From assembly GCA_963457665.1 (NCBI GenBank), contig OY735213.1:50805785-50869784 (forward strand): a stretch of 64,000 nt of DNA. The letters are read 5' to 3'. The number at the start of each line of letters is the position of its first letter. Positions within the stretch are counted from its first letter, which is position 1. Of the stretch, positions 1 to 10,958 are shown piece by piece. Below the pieces are notes generated by a model that was not told the DNA's origin, did no database searches, and was given only the letters and a program-made list of their open reading frames with translations. Position numbers and translations under genes: made by a program. Origin of the DNA: Thysanoteuthis rhombus (Eukaryota > Mollusca > Cephalopoda > Oegopsida > Thysanoteuthidae).

Positions 1-52
1 ATTTTTCCATTAATGTTTGATTTCTAGATGACAAAAATAAAATAATAACTTA

Positions 53-238
53 GAGGAAAGAACATCCAGGCACATCACATTAGTTCAGAAGTTATGGGAA
101 GAAGTTTTAGAAGATTTTGAAATCAAATTAGAACATGTTCTATGTATCATAACAGATGATGCTTCAAACGTTGTAAGTACAATGAATAAAGTTAATGGAG
201 AAAGAACAAAAATATCCGAAGATGAAGATGACTTCTGA
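53..238 (+). pseudogene. hAT transposase fragment (RNase-H-like core)
   Basis: An open stretch of about 61 codons on the plus strand contains the segment HVLCIITDDASNVV. This matches the TD(N)AxN motif around a catalytic Asp in the RNase-H-like domain of hAT transposases of the ZBED type. It ends in TGA just after an acidic run (SEDEDDF), and the following bases are not open in any useful way, so this is a relic. The preceding part of the gene lies outside the window. The downstream terminal repeat at about 783-797 supports the family call. The domain identification is by eye. Confidence 0.6.
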
Positions 239-797
239 TGAAGATCAACAAAGCAAAACAAACTAAGGAAAGCAGAGAAATTTTCGATGATATTGTTGAA
301 AAGCATCTAAGCCAGGGATTAGCAACATATTTCTGTAATGACTCACTTTTAGTTTTGACCTTGGTACACTGGTATATTATTTCATATTTTACAAATAAAT
401 ATTTGCCCTTCAGGCCTGTAAATTTTAAATGTTAAATCTGTTAATTGAAAGTAGAATAAGAACCTGCATAAAGTGTGTATATTTATTCATTTATGCAATG
501 AATGAATATAGAAAAATTTTTTTGAAATTCACCCATTAGTTAATCTTCAGCAGAATTTAGAAATCTAGGTGTATCCACACATCGCAATTCATCAAAAATC
601 TGTGGACATATCTATAGTGAACACTTCATACAATGCAATGCTTATGTAGGCAAAAATTGAACGAATCAAATCACATACGACTACCTAAAAGCCATTGACA
701 ATTCAATGACCCACAATAAGTAAAATTTAAATCTTTTTTAGGAAAGTTCTGAGGCCCACCGAGAACACCTCAATGGCCCACCTGTTGCCAACCCCTA
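239..797 (+). mobile_element. 3' part of the hAT element, with terminal repeat
   Basis: Non-coding continuation of the hAT relic. At 755-797 the sequence becomes relatively GC-rich with two GGCCCACC-like words and ends GTTGCCAACCCCTA. Read from the other strand this is TAGGGGTTGGCAAC, a typical hAT terminal inverted repeat (known form CAGGGGTTGGCAA). The 5' terminal repeat is off the left edge, so the target duplication cannot be checked. I see no other feature in this stretch. Confidence 0.55.
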
Positions 798-1012
798 GAT
801 AAGCTGTGGATGGAAGGAGCATCATCCAACTACTTTCAATGGAGTGTTGAGACCTTTAGCTGTTCCAGCCACAAGGACCCTTAAATAGATGTCATTCCGC
901 AGGGCCATGCCAGAAGAGGAACTAATAGGGATCAAGCAACATTCTGATTAAGCACCTATTCGATGGTCAAGCATTTTCTTGAATTGGAAATATTTTTTGA
1001 AGATCTAACAAA
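798..1012. other. Unassigned sequence
   Basis: No ORF, repeat or RNA gene recognised between the end of the hAT relic and the first family-A copy. Confidence 0.5.
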
Positions 1013-1420
1013 ATAGTTACTCAATAGAAATTGTCATGAAACAAATGTCTTTTGGCAGCATGCCATATTGGAGATGATGAATTAAAAAATTGGAAGAAGG
1101 GTTGATCAATGATTCATTTCTTTTACCTTTTATTAAATGGTAAAATATGCAGCTAGGTAGAAACTAGGGACCAATTTAATGTATATTGTAAGTTGCTCCC
1201 CCACCTCAAAAAAAGTATATCTGGGTGTGAAAAAACAAAAAAAATGTTTTCTCTAGATGTAATAAGGAGTATATATTTAGATTTTCAGCCCTTTACCTCT
1301 GCCTGCATGTCTGATACGTATATACATTGCCTGCCAGCCAGCCACCCAAACCAACTTGAAAACTGAAGAATCTTATATTGATAGCTTGGTGAGAGTTTTG
1401 CTTTTTGGTTTCCAACATTT
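1013..1420 (+). mobile_element. Nonautonomous repeat family A, copy 1
   Basis: Family A is about 420-450 bp and occurs about fifteen times in the window. Landmarks in order: GTTAGTCACTCAATAGAAAC, CTTTTGGCAGCATGCCATAT, GTGATCAATTAAAAA, GATCAATGAATAAGTTAC, GGGACCAATTTAGCATAAAC, ATAAGGAGTAAATG, (CCAG)n, then AACTGAAGAA and TGACAGTTTTGGTTG. This copy keeps most of them (GGCAGCATGCCATATTGG at about 1057, GCCAGCCAGCCA at about 1332) but is diverged in the middle. It has no coding capacity. It resembles a MITE; AGAAACTGTCA near the left end recurs inverted near the right end of good copies. Confidence 0.7.
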
Positions 1421-1640
1421 TACTTACTACTTTGGGAAGGAGACAATTTGATGGGGTCAACTTGATGCGACCCATCTTCATATGGATGACTCAATGCAAT
1501 ATTTATTACATATTTCACATTGAGTCGGCTGTATCGATTGTACTCAACCTTGCTTTCTCACCCTTTTACTGTCACCAAGTTGATGCAATCTGGTAGAGTC
1601 TTGCAAGAATGGAAAGGTTTGATATATTGCCTGAACTAAA
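1421..1640. other. Unassigned sequence
   Basis: No recognisable feature. Short ORFs here overlap the family-A end and have no protein-like features. Confidence 0.4.
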
Positions 1641-2130
1641 CCGGAGGATTACTTGCTGATTGCAGTGTTGGGCCTACAGTTGGTGTCACCCACGGTGGTA
1701 ACTCATGGTATCACCTCAACTTCCAGAAGATGCTCTCTTGCCAGGATATCTAGAATTCTGGTGATCTTTTTGTACTGTGTATTGTTCATCCTTCTATAAA
1801 TTCATAATGATTCTTCAATGTGATAGAATAAGCCTACATCTACTAACAATTCTATTCATCTTTCGTTTTCACTTTTTCCAGTTCTGACCCTGTGAGATAA
1901 ATTGAAGAAAATAAGTACGGGTACCATGAAGATGTTTTTGCTTAAGATTTAATCACTTCTTCCATAGCCTATAGTTCATCCTTTTACAAATTTTCCTTGT
2001 AATTCCTTGAGAACATTTGAAGATATAATATGGATAGTCATGAGTATATACAAAAACATATGAAAAACAAACAGGAATATTTCTGAATCAAATGTAGTTG
2101 CTTTCTTAAAAAATAAGATATACAGTAGTC
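1641..2130 (+). repeat. Dispersed repeat family E, copy 1
   Basis: Shares successive words with 40636-41000: GGTTGGTGTCACCC, AGAATT(C/T)TG, TTTTTGTACT, GTGATGGCATAAGCCTA-like text, and CTTGAGAACAT followed by ATATTGTGTGGACA-like text. Both copies end with TATTCCTGAATCA-like sequence. It is non-coding. The phrase resembling AAATTTCATTGAAATTC plus GGAGATATTGTG also occurs near 53900 and 62650, so a piece of this family is widely spread. Confidence 0.5.
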
Positions 2131-3945
2131 TTATGCAAGTAAAAATAAAATTGCTAAAAAAATTTTTTAAGATTTTCAAATATTCTTAAAATGTTCACTC
2201 TCCCAATTACTCATGAAATGTGGTTATTAAATAAAACTGTTTTATTATTTTTGAGAAGTAAAGTTTGATAAATCTGATGTTCCAGAATTTTTGATTTAAT
2301 TCTATAAGGCTTTCATTCCCCTAGAAAATGTATCTGTTTTTAAAAAAAAAAGTTAATTTTTCAATATTCAAAAAAAAGGGGGTTCTATTTACAACCAGAT
2401 TGTAATGTTAAACTGAACCCGTATTTTCCGCCATTCATGAGGGAGTACAGCTTCAAAGTATTTGGTTACTTCCCTTGTGAAGGTTGAAAACTTTTTTTTT
2501 GCAAGTACTCTTTTGTGTTTTTATTATGGTTTTAGTGGGGAGCCTACATGGGTCTGCCCCTAAAACTATTTTGAAAGCATGAAATTCTTGCAAAATTCTT
2601 ATTTCTAGAATGTCATTCAAAAAAGCAAGATTGAATTTATGAAATTCAAAATGTTTTGAAAATTAAGCCCTCATTACTTTCAAAACAATGCTGAAAAATA
2701 CAAAGAAACAAGAGAATTCATGAAATAAATAGATTCCTGATGGAGGTGGGTGGAATAGTTCATGTGAGCTGCACTTCCACACTGGGAAAAGTGAGGGTCT
2801 AAGTTAGTATTATAGTTACATTGTGAGTGGAAACCTTGAATATCAACTTTTCAAAACTGATAAATTCTCAGAGAATAAAAACGTCTTTTAAAAGCAGAAA
2901 AAATTACTTGCAAAAACTGTTCACTATTTTTAAGAATCCCAAATTTGTATTTCCTTACATCAATAGTCCAATTGTGCCTCTCTGCAAATTTCTTCTCAGA
3001 TTATTTTTTTAGATTATTTAATATTATTTTCCTTTAGGTTTCAGATTATTTTTCTGGGTTCTGCAAATATATTGCAGCCCCAGAGCCCCTGCTTCCTCAT
3101 ATTTACATAAATACATGAAGCAATCAGCAAATATTTCAAGATAGTTTCATAGATTTCCTAGCAAAATCCAGAGACATAATGTCTGGGAATCGGCAAATAC
3201 AGTGACAGCTTTTCCTCCGTATAGATACAGGGTGCCTCACAAGTAGACCATTGGGTGTTCAGTTACCAGATAAAGGATAAGATAGTTTTGAATTTTTAGA
3301 ACTTCCTTACAAAATAACTGCCAAAGTAACGGTAAGTAGGATTATTTCTTAAGGGCTTCTGACTGCCTCAAGGGAATGAGAAGGTTGCTTTATGTTGAGA
3401 TGAAAAGATTTAAATTTGGAAGATGCTCAAAAAACAGTATAAATGAAAAATTTTCAGAAAATTCTAAGGGTCTTCCAGACAAAGCTGGAGACCTTCCAAA
3501 TCTGCCAGTATATACAATATAGGGCAGGAGCTACAGTCATGAAATGTATCAATTTATTGAATTCATTAAGTATGAAAGTCTTGAAACAAGAAAATTTTTT
3601 TTTAAAAACTTGCTAATGTTTGAATATTCCACGTGATTGATTCTGTAGTCTTAGTGCTATGTACCTGAAACCCTTTTGCCAATAAGCCATATTCACAAGT
3701 TTCAAAGTCAAACTGTTAGAATCTATGGTATCAATAAGAGTAAAGAGTTCATAAATGTACAAATGCAAACATTTGAATGTTTTAATTAAAACCTGAAGTC
3801 TATTCTTTTACTTTAAAACCTCTTAGCAAAAATATAGCCTTTTTCTTTAATTTTGTAAGTATTGTGTTGTGTTTAATGTTACTCAATGCTCATAACCTCT
3901 TTGATAAATGATACAAAAAAAGCAACATTGCCTCAGACTTCAAGT
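2131..3945. other. Long unassigned AT-rich stretch
   Basis: Single-copy-looking AT-rich DNA with homopolymer runs and many stops in all frames. I find no gene, RNA or clear repeat. Confidence 0.5.
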
Positions 3946-4416
3946 CAGGGGTTCCCAACCTTTTCTAAGCCCTGCACTACTAGGAAATATTTGAATAATT
4001 TTGGCACCCCCTTTTAAAGTAATATCACATTTCAAGATGAAAAAGTCAAATTTCTAATTCTTGAACCACACATAGAACCACGTACATTAATGGGGTTGAT
4101 AAGATTGGATTCATAACAATAAGGTTTTGACTCAGTGCATAACATGTAGATCGAGCAATTCGATCAGAGAAAATTTCAAACAGTGAAATCAATCCAAATT
4201 GTAAACAAAACAATTAAATATCTTCTTTGTTCTTTCTTTTTATTCATAATTTTTGTCATATCCTCCAGATTAATGACCACTGAGTTAGGAAAATGGGTCT
4301 CACAAAAAAACTGCCAAGTTATATACATTGGAATATTGAAACAGAAAGCAGAATATACTTTCCCTCTTTGTTGTAGCCCCTGAAATGCGCATATACCCCA
4401 GGTTGGGAACCCCCTG
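3946..4416. mobile_element. hAT-type MITE with 8-bp target duplication
   Basis: The left end CAGGGGTTCCCAACCT and the right end AGGTTGGGAACCCCCTG are near-perfect inverted terminal repeats of the hAT class. The element is 471 bp. It is flanked by CTTCAAGT (3938-3945) and CTTCAAAT (4417-4424), an 8-bp target duplication with one change, as expected for hAT. No transposase is encoded; a 66-codon ORF inside has no recognisable domain. Confidence 0.85.
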
Positions 4417-5569
4417 CTTCAAATTCAAACTCAAATACGTTAGAGCACTATAAAAGTAGCCTGATGAAAAAGATATGAAAAGCTTTTATTTTGTTTTTTC
4501 TTGTTGGTTATGTAATAGTCACGTTCACTTTTGAAGCTGTTCATTCTTTAAGCTTCAATAATTCCTGGATCTTGATCTTGATCTATCAATTCATTATGAT
4601 TGTAAAACAATAAATTTTTCTTTGCAAAGTCTTGTTGTACAAATGAGCTTCAGAAACTCAGTAACATCAGAAACCCAGGTATTTTTAAGAACTGAATAAT
4701 TATCAAATTTTGTAAAACTTTTTTATCAATAGATAAGTAAAATAATATTCTTTCTGAATAACGATATTCCAGAAGCGTGTATATAGCATGAACATGATTA
4801 ATTAAATGACAAGTTTTTTAGAAAGCCATTAAAAAAATCCTGCAGATATTTTCTTTTTATAACCAAAAAGTGTAGGTAATTGTTTAGAAGTGGCACAAAG
4901 ATATTTTATAGAGACATTTTAAAATTAAACAAGTATTTTGTTAATAATTAGGGTACTCTCAAATTCTTGCCTATTCACATAACTAACTTTGCAGTATTAA
5001 TGACTCGAACTTGTAGTACTTGAAAGTAGGCCCAGCTTATGCTATACCAAAATAAACAGGAATTTCAGAAACTCACAACACCCTTGGCCCCCAGTGTGCC
5101 AAGTTGGTGATGCTCAACTGTACTTATCATATTATCTACGCAGACGTTTATATTTAGTCAGTCACCAGCTAAAGTACAACTCTCATAGAAAAAAAGTAAC
5201 TGTCCTTTTCAGTTAACATATTTTGTAATTGTATGATGAAATTTAATAATACTTGATTGTATACAAAATATTTGTCATTATATATATATAAACGTTTTGG
5301 AATGAAAAATTATACAGTAAACAATCTTTATCCTGTATATATAAAGTTGAGTGTTTACATGTATCTGTGTGCACAATGGAGCAAAGAAGACAAAAAATCT
5401 CAAAAGTATAAAGGTCTCCAGTGGAAAACTTATTTTGATTACAGTATTATCTTAATCTATTGCTGTTTTTTTATGGCTTATCTGAATTTATTCCTTAGGA
5501 AAATTCCTAAATCATTTTACTTGCCTTTTCCATGTATCTATCAAAAATTACTTTAAGGTGCAATGGTGA
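4417..5569. other. Unassigned AT-rich stretch
   Basis: No supported feature. The 99-codon ORF at 5257-5556 is rich in Tyr, Ser and Leu from AT-rich sequence and resembles nothing I know. Confidence 0.5.
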
Positions 5570-6370
5570 CAATGCTTTGCATTTCGGGACTTTTTCACTG
5601 AATTCAATGAAAAAATTTTGAAAATTACAAGCTGTAAAGAAAACATGTTCATTTCTTTTTATGAAGTTTAAACAGTCAGGCCATAACTAGCCATTCCAAA
5701 GTTTTCATATCTCCCCCAACCTTCATACAAAATTTCATTGAAATATCTTTAAAAAAAGATAGAAGAGTTATTTCATTTCAAATCAAAGAGGTTATCTAAT
5801 TGTAAATTATGTATAATTCTAATCGTCCGTGACTAACCATTTTTCGATGCCAAGGTTTTCCCTAACATTCTAAACAAATTTCAGCAAAATCAATTGGAAC
5901 CTAAAACATGTCTTTTGTTCATAAAATGTAAACAAACAATCAAATCAGCCATAAATCTATACTAAAGTCTCAATACATCCCCCAGTTTTCATACAAAATT
6001 TCATTGAAGTATGTTTTAAATTAAAAGAGTCATTTAAGATTGAGTAGAAGAAGTTGTTCAATTTTAATTACATATGAAATGTAAACAAACAATCGGATCG
6101 GCCATAATTGACCATTTCCTGATTCTGCATTTTTCCCAAACTTTCCAACCAAAGTTCAACAAAATGCGTCAAGAATTTGAAATTTTTCCCTACTGGAACT
6201 AAACACTTGTTTTTCATAAAATGTAAACAAATAATCAGGACATCAATAACTCGATGTACCAAAATCTTTATACATGCTCCAACCTTCATACGAAATTTCA
6301 TCAAAAAATCTTTAAAATTGAAACGATTGTTCAATTTTAGATTGAAGAAGTTACCCACTTATAAAACATG
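5570..6370. repeat. Degenerate dimeric tandem repeat, period about 280 bp
   Basis: Two alternating half-units recur. Half 1 contains CAACCTTCATACAAAATTTC followed by ATTGAA and a T/A-rich run (about 5720, 5990, 6282). Half 2 contains CCC(T/A)AACnTTC followed by AATTTCAGCAAAATC-like text (about 5862, 6137). Between them lies AAATGTAAACAAACAATC plus GCCATAA (about 5925, 6077, 6220). About 2.5 dimers are visible. The halves resemble each other, so an older monomer of about 140 bp was probably doubled first. Confidence 0.65.
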
Positions 6371-6429
6371 GACAATGCCATTTTATGATTCGGTAGCAAA
6401 TCATATTTTCCACAGAAAACTTCAGCTGG

Positions 6430-6510
6430 AGACAAAGACAGAAATAAGTGAACGTCCAACCAGGGGTTAGGTAGGCAAGTGCTGTAACCATTACACCACT
6501 AGCTGCTTCA
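6430..6510 (-). repeat. tRNA-SINE head remnant
   Basis: Read on the minus strand, GTGTAATGGTTACAGCACTT resembles the A-box region of the T1 SINE copies at 62351 and 11289, followed by CACTTGCCTACC and then AACCCC. Only the head is left. It could also be an independent tRNA-derived fragment. Confidence 0.35.
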
Positions 6511-6559
6511 TTATTACGAAGCAAAATTAATTGTGCTACTGAGATAAGAAGCAACAGTA

Positions 6560-7135
6560 GTAGTAATATTTACCAGAAGCTTTAGCATTAATAGAATTGA
6601 TTGTTGTTTTGTACAGTGTGTGAAAGTTTAAAATCTCTCAACACTTTGATTTTTTATCAGCTAAGGACTAATTATTGGGATATTAATTTCATTGATTTTT
6701 TTTCGAATGAGGAATAAATCTGAGGCATGATTCGGCTAAACCAAAGAGACTAAATTTTTTTGAAAATATATTTTTTCTATGTTGTTTGATCTGCTTTGAC
6801 TGAATGAGGCATTCATTTCAGTTTAAGATTAGCCTCAGCAAGCAAGAGTAATTTTCATTGAAAAAATATTTCTTATGTACTTTGATGTGCTGTGAATGAA
6901 TCTGGCTTTCATTTTTTCAGAAATATTTCATTTTTGCCGGAAACTCTAGCATTAATAGAGTTGATTGTTTGTTTTGTATGTCTATGTGAAGGTTTAAAAT
7001 CTCTCACCACTTTGATTTTTTTTCAACTAAGAACTAATTATTGGGATATTAATTTTTTTCTTTCCAATGAAAAGCTTATTTGAGCTATGATTCAGCTAAA
7101 GCAAAGGAACAAAAATTTTTCACAGAAATATCCAT
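6560..7135. repeat. Tandem duplication, period about 365 bp
   Basis: The segment starting at about 6575 (CTTTAGCATTAATAGAATTG, later TTGGGATATTAATTTC, ATGATTCGGCTAAA) recurs from about 6940 (CTCTAGCATTAATAGAGTTG, TTGGGATATTAATTTT, ATGATTCAGCTAAA). Between them, CATTCATTTCAG and GGCTTTCATTTTTTCAG come from a smaller internal duplication. It is non-coding. Confidence 0.65.
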
Positions 7136-7139
7136 GCAG

Positions 7140-7532
7140 TCCTAAAAAGTAGAGTATATAAGCTCCCAATAGTCACCTATGGAGCTGAAACATGGGACCC
7201 AACCAAAAGACTGACCTTCAAACCAAGAACTATGCAATGTGCACATGACAGAATTGTATGGGTAGATGACAAATCAGCACAATATATTAGAGAGAAAAAA
7301 GGGGTCAAAGACATCACAGAATCTATTAAAAAAACTCAAATGTCAGTGGGCTGGTCATCTTGCAAGGATCACATGCAACACTGCAGCCAGCAAAATACAA
7401 GATGGCGAGATGATCAAGTCAAGTTCAAAAAGTATTGGCTCCATAACACCCATGATAGAGAATTGTGGCGAATCCTGGGGGAGATCTATGTCTAACAATT
7501 GACGATAAAAGGCTGACGATGATGATGATCTC
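7140..7532 (+). mobile_element. RTE LINE 3' fragment with (GAT)n tail
   Basis: Encodes, with frameshifts, the C-terminal part of the same RTE-like protein as the 7597 copy. Words such as VTYGAETW, LRTMQ-like, WAGHLAR and YWLHNTHDRELW are visible in alternating frames. It ends in GACGATGATGATGAT at about 7516-7531, the short-period 3' tail typical of RTE-clade elements. It is 5'-truncated and dead. Confidence 0.8.
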
Positions 7533-7596
7533 TTTTTAAAGTATAAATGAGTGAATTGACTCCGAAAAGGGGATTTGACTTACAATAGACATTTAT

Positions 7597-8680
7597 AATA
7601 TTTGGTGTGCAAATCACGACTCAGTAGAAATCCCTAAGGTCATGGAGGCCATCAGTCGGCAAGGTGTAGATCCAGTATATGTTGAAGTGTTGAAACATAT
7701 ATACAATCACGGCAGCTCATTTATCAGGCTACATAAAGACTCGGACCCCTTCCAGCTCCAGAAAGGAGTAAGACAAGGTGATACCAGCTCACCTAAACTC
7801 TTCACAGCCTGCCTCGAGATGATCTTCAGAAGGCTAGACTGGGAGAGTAAAGGAATTAAAATAGACGGCGAGTATCTGAGCAACCTCAGATTCGCAGACG
7901 ACATAGCCCTTTTTGCAGAGAACCTACACGACCTCCAACTAATGATAGATGAACTAAATGAGGAGAGCAAGAAAGTCGGCCTGCACATGAACTTCAGCAA
8001 GACGAAGATCATGTGCAACAACCACATTGGAGATAAGAACACTAAGATCAAAATCGAGGACACAGAACTCGAGAAAGTAGACCACTACATCTACCTAGGG
8101 CAACGAATCTCCATGAGACCCTCAAAAGAAGAAGAAATCAAGCGAAGAATCACACTAGGATGGCAAGCCTTTGGCAGAGCTAGCTCAACCTTCAAAAATA
8201 ATAAGATCCCATTAATCCTAAAGAGAAGGGTGTATAACCAATGCATCCTCCCAATAGTCACTTATGGAGCTGAAACATGGAACTTAACCAAGAAACAGAC
8301 CCGTAAGCTGAGAACCATGCAACGTGCACATGAAAGAATAATGCTGGGCCTCACATGGAGAGACCACAAAACAGCACAACACATCCGGGAAAAGACAAGA
8401 GTTAGAGACATCATAGAATCCATAAAAAATCTCAAATGGCGGTGGGCTGGCCATGTTGCAAGAATGGCTGACAATCGATGGACATCACGACTCACAACAT
8501 GGATTCCCCGAGACCATATGCGCAACCGAGGCCGGCAAAATATTAGATGGAGAGATGAACTAGACAGGTTCAGGAAGTACTGGCTCCGTGACGCCCATGA
8601 TAGAGAAGTGTGGCAAATCCTGGGGAAGGTCTATGTCCAACGACGGACGCTAAAAGACTGATGATGATGATGATGATGAT
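7597..8680 (+). mobile_element. 5'-truncated RTE LINE with target duplication
   Basis: This 1084-bp insertion runs from just inside the reverse transcriptase to a (GAT)n tail at 8660-8680. It is flanked by GACATTTAT at 7588-7596 and again at 8681-8689, which I take as a 9-bp target duplication. The two flanks rejoin as TTACAATAGACATTTATGC, which resembles the minus strand of family A (TTGCAATGTAAGTTTATGC). The element therefore jumped into a decayed family-A copy. It is the youngest-looking LINE in the window. Confidence 0.85.
7609..8661 (+). CDS. RTE reverse transcriptase, C-terminal part (truncated)
   Basis: The longest ORF in the window: 339 codons from the first ATG at 7642, and open upstream to about 7609. 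It begins inside RT motif A (remnant HDSVEIPKV, from an original FDSVE). Motif B is GVRQGDTSSP at residues 42-51, counting from that ATG. Motif C is FADDIALFA at 84-92, with both catalytic aspartates. YLGQRI follows at about 141, then a basic C-terminal region with LPIVTYGAETW, WRWAGHVARM and YWLRDAHDREVW. A full RTE protein would also carry an AP-endonuclease and the N-terminal RT, both missing, so it cannot act alone. The ATG is not the native start. The stop TGA is formed by the first bases of the GAT tail. Confidence 0.88.
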   Translation, partial: ANHDSVEIPKVMEAISRQGVDPVYVEVLKHIYNHGSSFIRLHKDSDPFQLQKGVRQGDTSSPKLFTACLEMIFRRLDWESKGIKIDGEYLSNLRFADDIALFAENLHDLQLMIDELNEESKKVGLHMNFSKTKIMCNNHIGDKNTKIKIEDTELEKVDHYIYLGQRISMRPSKEEEIKRRITLGWQAFGRASSTFKNNKIPLILKRRVYNQCILPIVTYGAETWNLTKKQTRKLRTMQRAHERIMLGLTWRDHKTAQHIREKTRVRDIIESIKNLKWRWAGHVARMADNRWTSRLTTWIPRDHMRNRGRQNIRWRDELDRFRKYWLRDAHDREVWQILGKVYVQRRTLKD

Positions 8681-8689
8681 GACATTTAT

Positions 8690-8830
8690 GCAAAACTGGA
8701 CCTTAATTTTGTATCCATTTTTTTGACTGGATGTTCAATTTACAATGTTAATATACTGCTAAACTGGACCTTTATTTTGTGTCTGTGTTTACACCACTAT
8801 AGTATGGAATTATAAAAATTAATTCGAGAA
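8690..8830 (-). repeat. Decayed family-A sequence flanking the RTE insertion
   Basis: On the minus strand this is the middle of family A, partly duplicated. TTCAATTTACAATGT with CTAAACTGGACC and TTTTGTGTCTG occurs at about 8728-8785, after a first AAAACTGGACCTTAATTTTG at about 8691. The other flank is at 7571-7596. Confidence 0.5.
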
Positions 8831-9679
8831 GATATGAAATAATTGTCATCAGATTATAAATCGAATTGTTTCTTGCGGATAAAAATGGTGACTCTCATTG
8901 TTGATTAATTTGCAGCATTTCTGTTAGTTTTTCAGAGGCTTCCATTTGGGACTTTTGTCGGGAGGAAAAGGGACAAAATAATCAGCAGCAGTACAAAACG
9001 GTCACATATCAATTTCTCCCCCTTTTTTTGCCTATCAGGGCTCATTAAAACATACATACTGTTTGAGCCTGGTTGAGGAGGTGGAGGGCTGATAAAATGC
9101 CACCCCTAGCTCGAATCTATGCAGTCAACTTTCCACTCGCCATACAAGTCACAGAGGAAGGGAGTCACAGGGTCTCAGACTCATAGTTGCCAAGGGTTTT
9201 GCAGCCGCTAATCTTTTGTTTGCAGACCTGCTTTTCACAATGTGATAATCATCATCTGGACTCAACATCAAAACACTCAAATATAAAAACACCATAATTT
9301 TTCAGAGCACAAGGTGACATTCGTCAACTCTATGACCTCAACAAAAATCAACTCCCCTGTAGAACTTTCAGATCTTGTTCAAAAAACTTCTATCAGGACT
9401 CAACAATACTTTTGTCTCTGTGAACTATAAAATCTTGTAAGAAACTCTTCACTTCTTTTGATTTCCTGTTGAAGCCTTTAATTTTGCAACCCTAACTTTC
9501 TCTTTTATTTCTCTCTTCTTTACTTCTTTCTGTGTAATAATAAATCAGGATTTATTGGAGAAACTGAGGTCTTAGCTTCTTCTGTCTCATTCATTTGTTT
9601 TAGGCTGTGATTTACAATGTACATAAAAGATAAAACTGGAAACTTTTCTTGATTAATTTGTCAATGGTAGGTATCATAA
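8831..9679. other. Unassigned stretch
   Basis: Mixed composition with a somewhat GC-richer block at about 9050-9230. No ORF or repeat partner seen in this window. Confidence 0.45.
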
Positions 9680-9681
9680 TA

Positions 9682-9847
9682 CAGGCAAACCTCATTATGA
9701 CAAGATTTGCTATTGCGTGGTTTACAATATAACATAGGTGGATATCAATCTTGTGCCAAAATAGCTAAATTGGCAACCATTGTCATTGTGGCTAAGTTAT
9801 AACATGGTTGGACCCCAACTCCCATGTTATAAAACAGGATGCCTGTA
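9682..9847. mobile_element. pogo/Tigger-type MITE
   Basis: The left end (TA)CAGGCAAACCTCATTATGAC and the right end, read inverted, CAGGCATCCTGTTTTATAAC share CAGGCAnnCCT and a TTAT block. Both are flanked by TA. CAGGCATACCTCGTTTTATT is the known Tigger-type terminal repeat. About 165 bp, non-coding. Confidence 0.7.
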
Positions 9848-9848
9848 T

Positions 9849-10665
9849 TTAAACAGCAAAATATAGGCCATAAAAAACTTTTGTTTAACTCTTACAAAGA
9901 ATCTTTTTTTTTTTCATTAAATATAGACCTTTTATCAAATCTAACTTTTACATTCTGGTTGGTTCGGAGTTAGGGTTTAGAAGTTAGGGTTAAAATTTCT
10001 CTAATATTTTTAAAAAATCTTTCAAAGTGAGTGTGTTTAGGCATGAATCTAATACCCAATCCTATTCTGAATGTTTTCTATATCCATCAACAAATCTCCA
10101 AAGCAAAAACTGAAAGTAGATGCATTAAAATTACATATGACTGCCTCAAGAGTTTGATCACCAAATGATCGCTATGCGTATGTTTATCAAGAAACTCTGT
10201 CATGATTTATATCAATTACTTTTTGACATTGATTTTAACATCCAGTAGTACAATGGCACCATTAGATTTTATGACGCTATAATGCTAACACAAGTTTTGA
10301 ATCTTGAGCCAAATTTACAGTCTGTAAACTCAGAAAAAAATCCTACAGACCTTATAGTTTAAAAAACATTACATAAACTTCCAATACTCTCACCCAGATG
10401 TATTATGAATGTTCATTAGCTACGAGGAAAAATCAGGTAACTCTGTTTGCATATTATTATTGTGCCATAGTTAATGTTACCTTTCTGGTCTTCTGTTCCA
10501 AGCAACTTTGTTTAGTAAAGGTATACCTTGATTAGTGTGGTCAATTCATTCCAAATTTTCTGTACTGTTCTAAATTGCTGGGTTCAATGTCATATAATCA
10601 TTTGATATTCTTTTTTTTTACCTTATACTTAGTTGCAACCTCAGATTAGTTGACTACATTGTTTT
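9849..10665. other. Unassigned AT-rich stretch
   Basis: No supported feature. The phrase CCTTGATTAGTG with CAATTCATTCCA at about 10525 has a weak partner at about 50396 (CCTTGATTAGTG, TTAATTTGTTCCAG). It may be the end of another DNA-transposon family. Confidence 0.4.
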
Positions 10666-10667
10666 TT

Positions 10668-10958
10668 TTGTAGAGAAGCTTCAGGACCTCCAACTAATGC
10701 TAGACAAACTGGATAAGAGAAGCTAGAAAGTCGGCCTTCATATAGACTTCAGCAAAACAAAGGTCATGTACAACAAATGTCTTGGAAATAAACACACATT
10801 GCGATGCCCATGATAGAGGTATAGTATATAATGTCATATCTTTTTAGATTGACTGCAGACACATGATAAAATGATCTGGTAAATCTTGGGGAAGGTCTAC
10901 ATCCAACAACAGATACTAAAAGCCTTCTGATGATGATAATGATGATGATGATGATGAA
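10668..10958 (+). mobile_element. RTE LINE fragment with internal deletion
   Basis: Starts in the region after motif C (AGGACCTCCAACTAATGCTAG, equal to the DLQLM segment of the 7.6-kb copy). It jumps near 10800 to the terminal GATGCCCATGATAGAGG and CTTGGGGAAGGTCTAC segment and ends in a GATGAT tail at about 10928-10957. It is not translatable. Confidence 0.75.

Noticed and set aside
7707-8525. Minus-strand ORFs of 118 and 87 codons
   Set aside because: Shadows of the RTE reverse transcriptase on the other strand.
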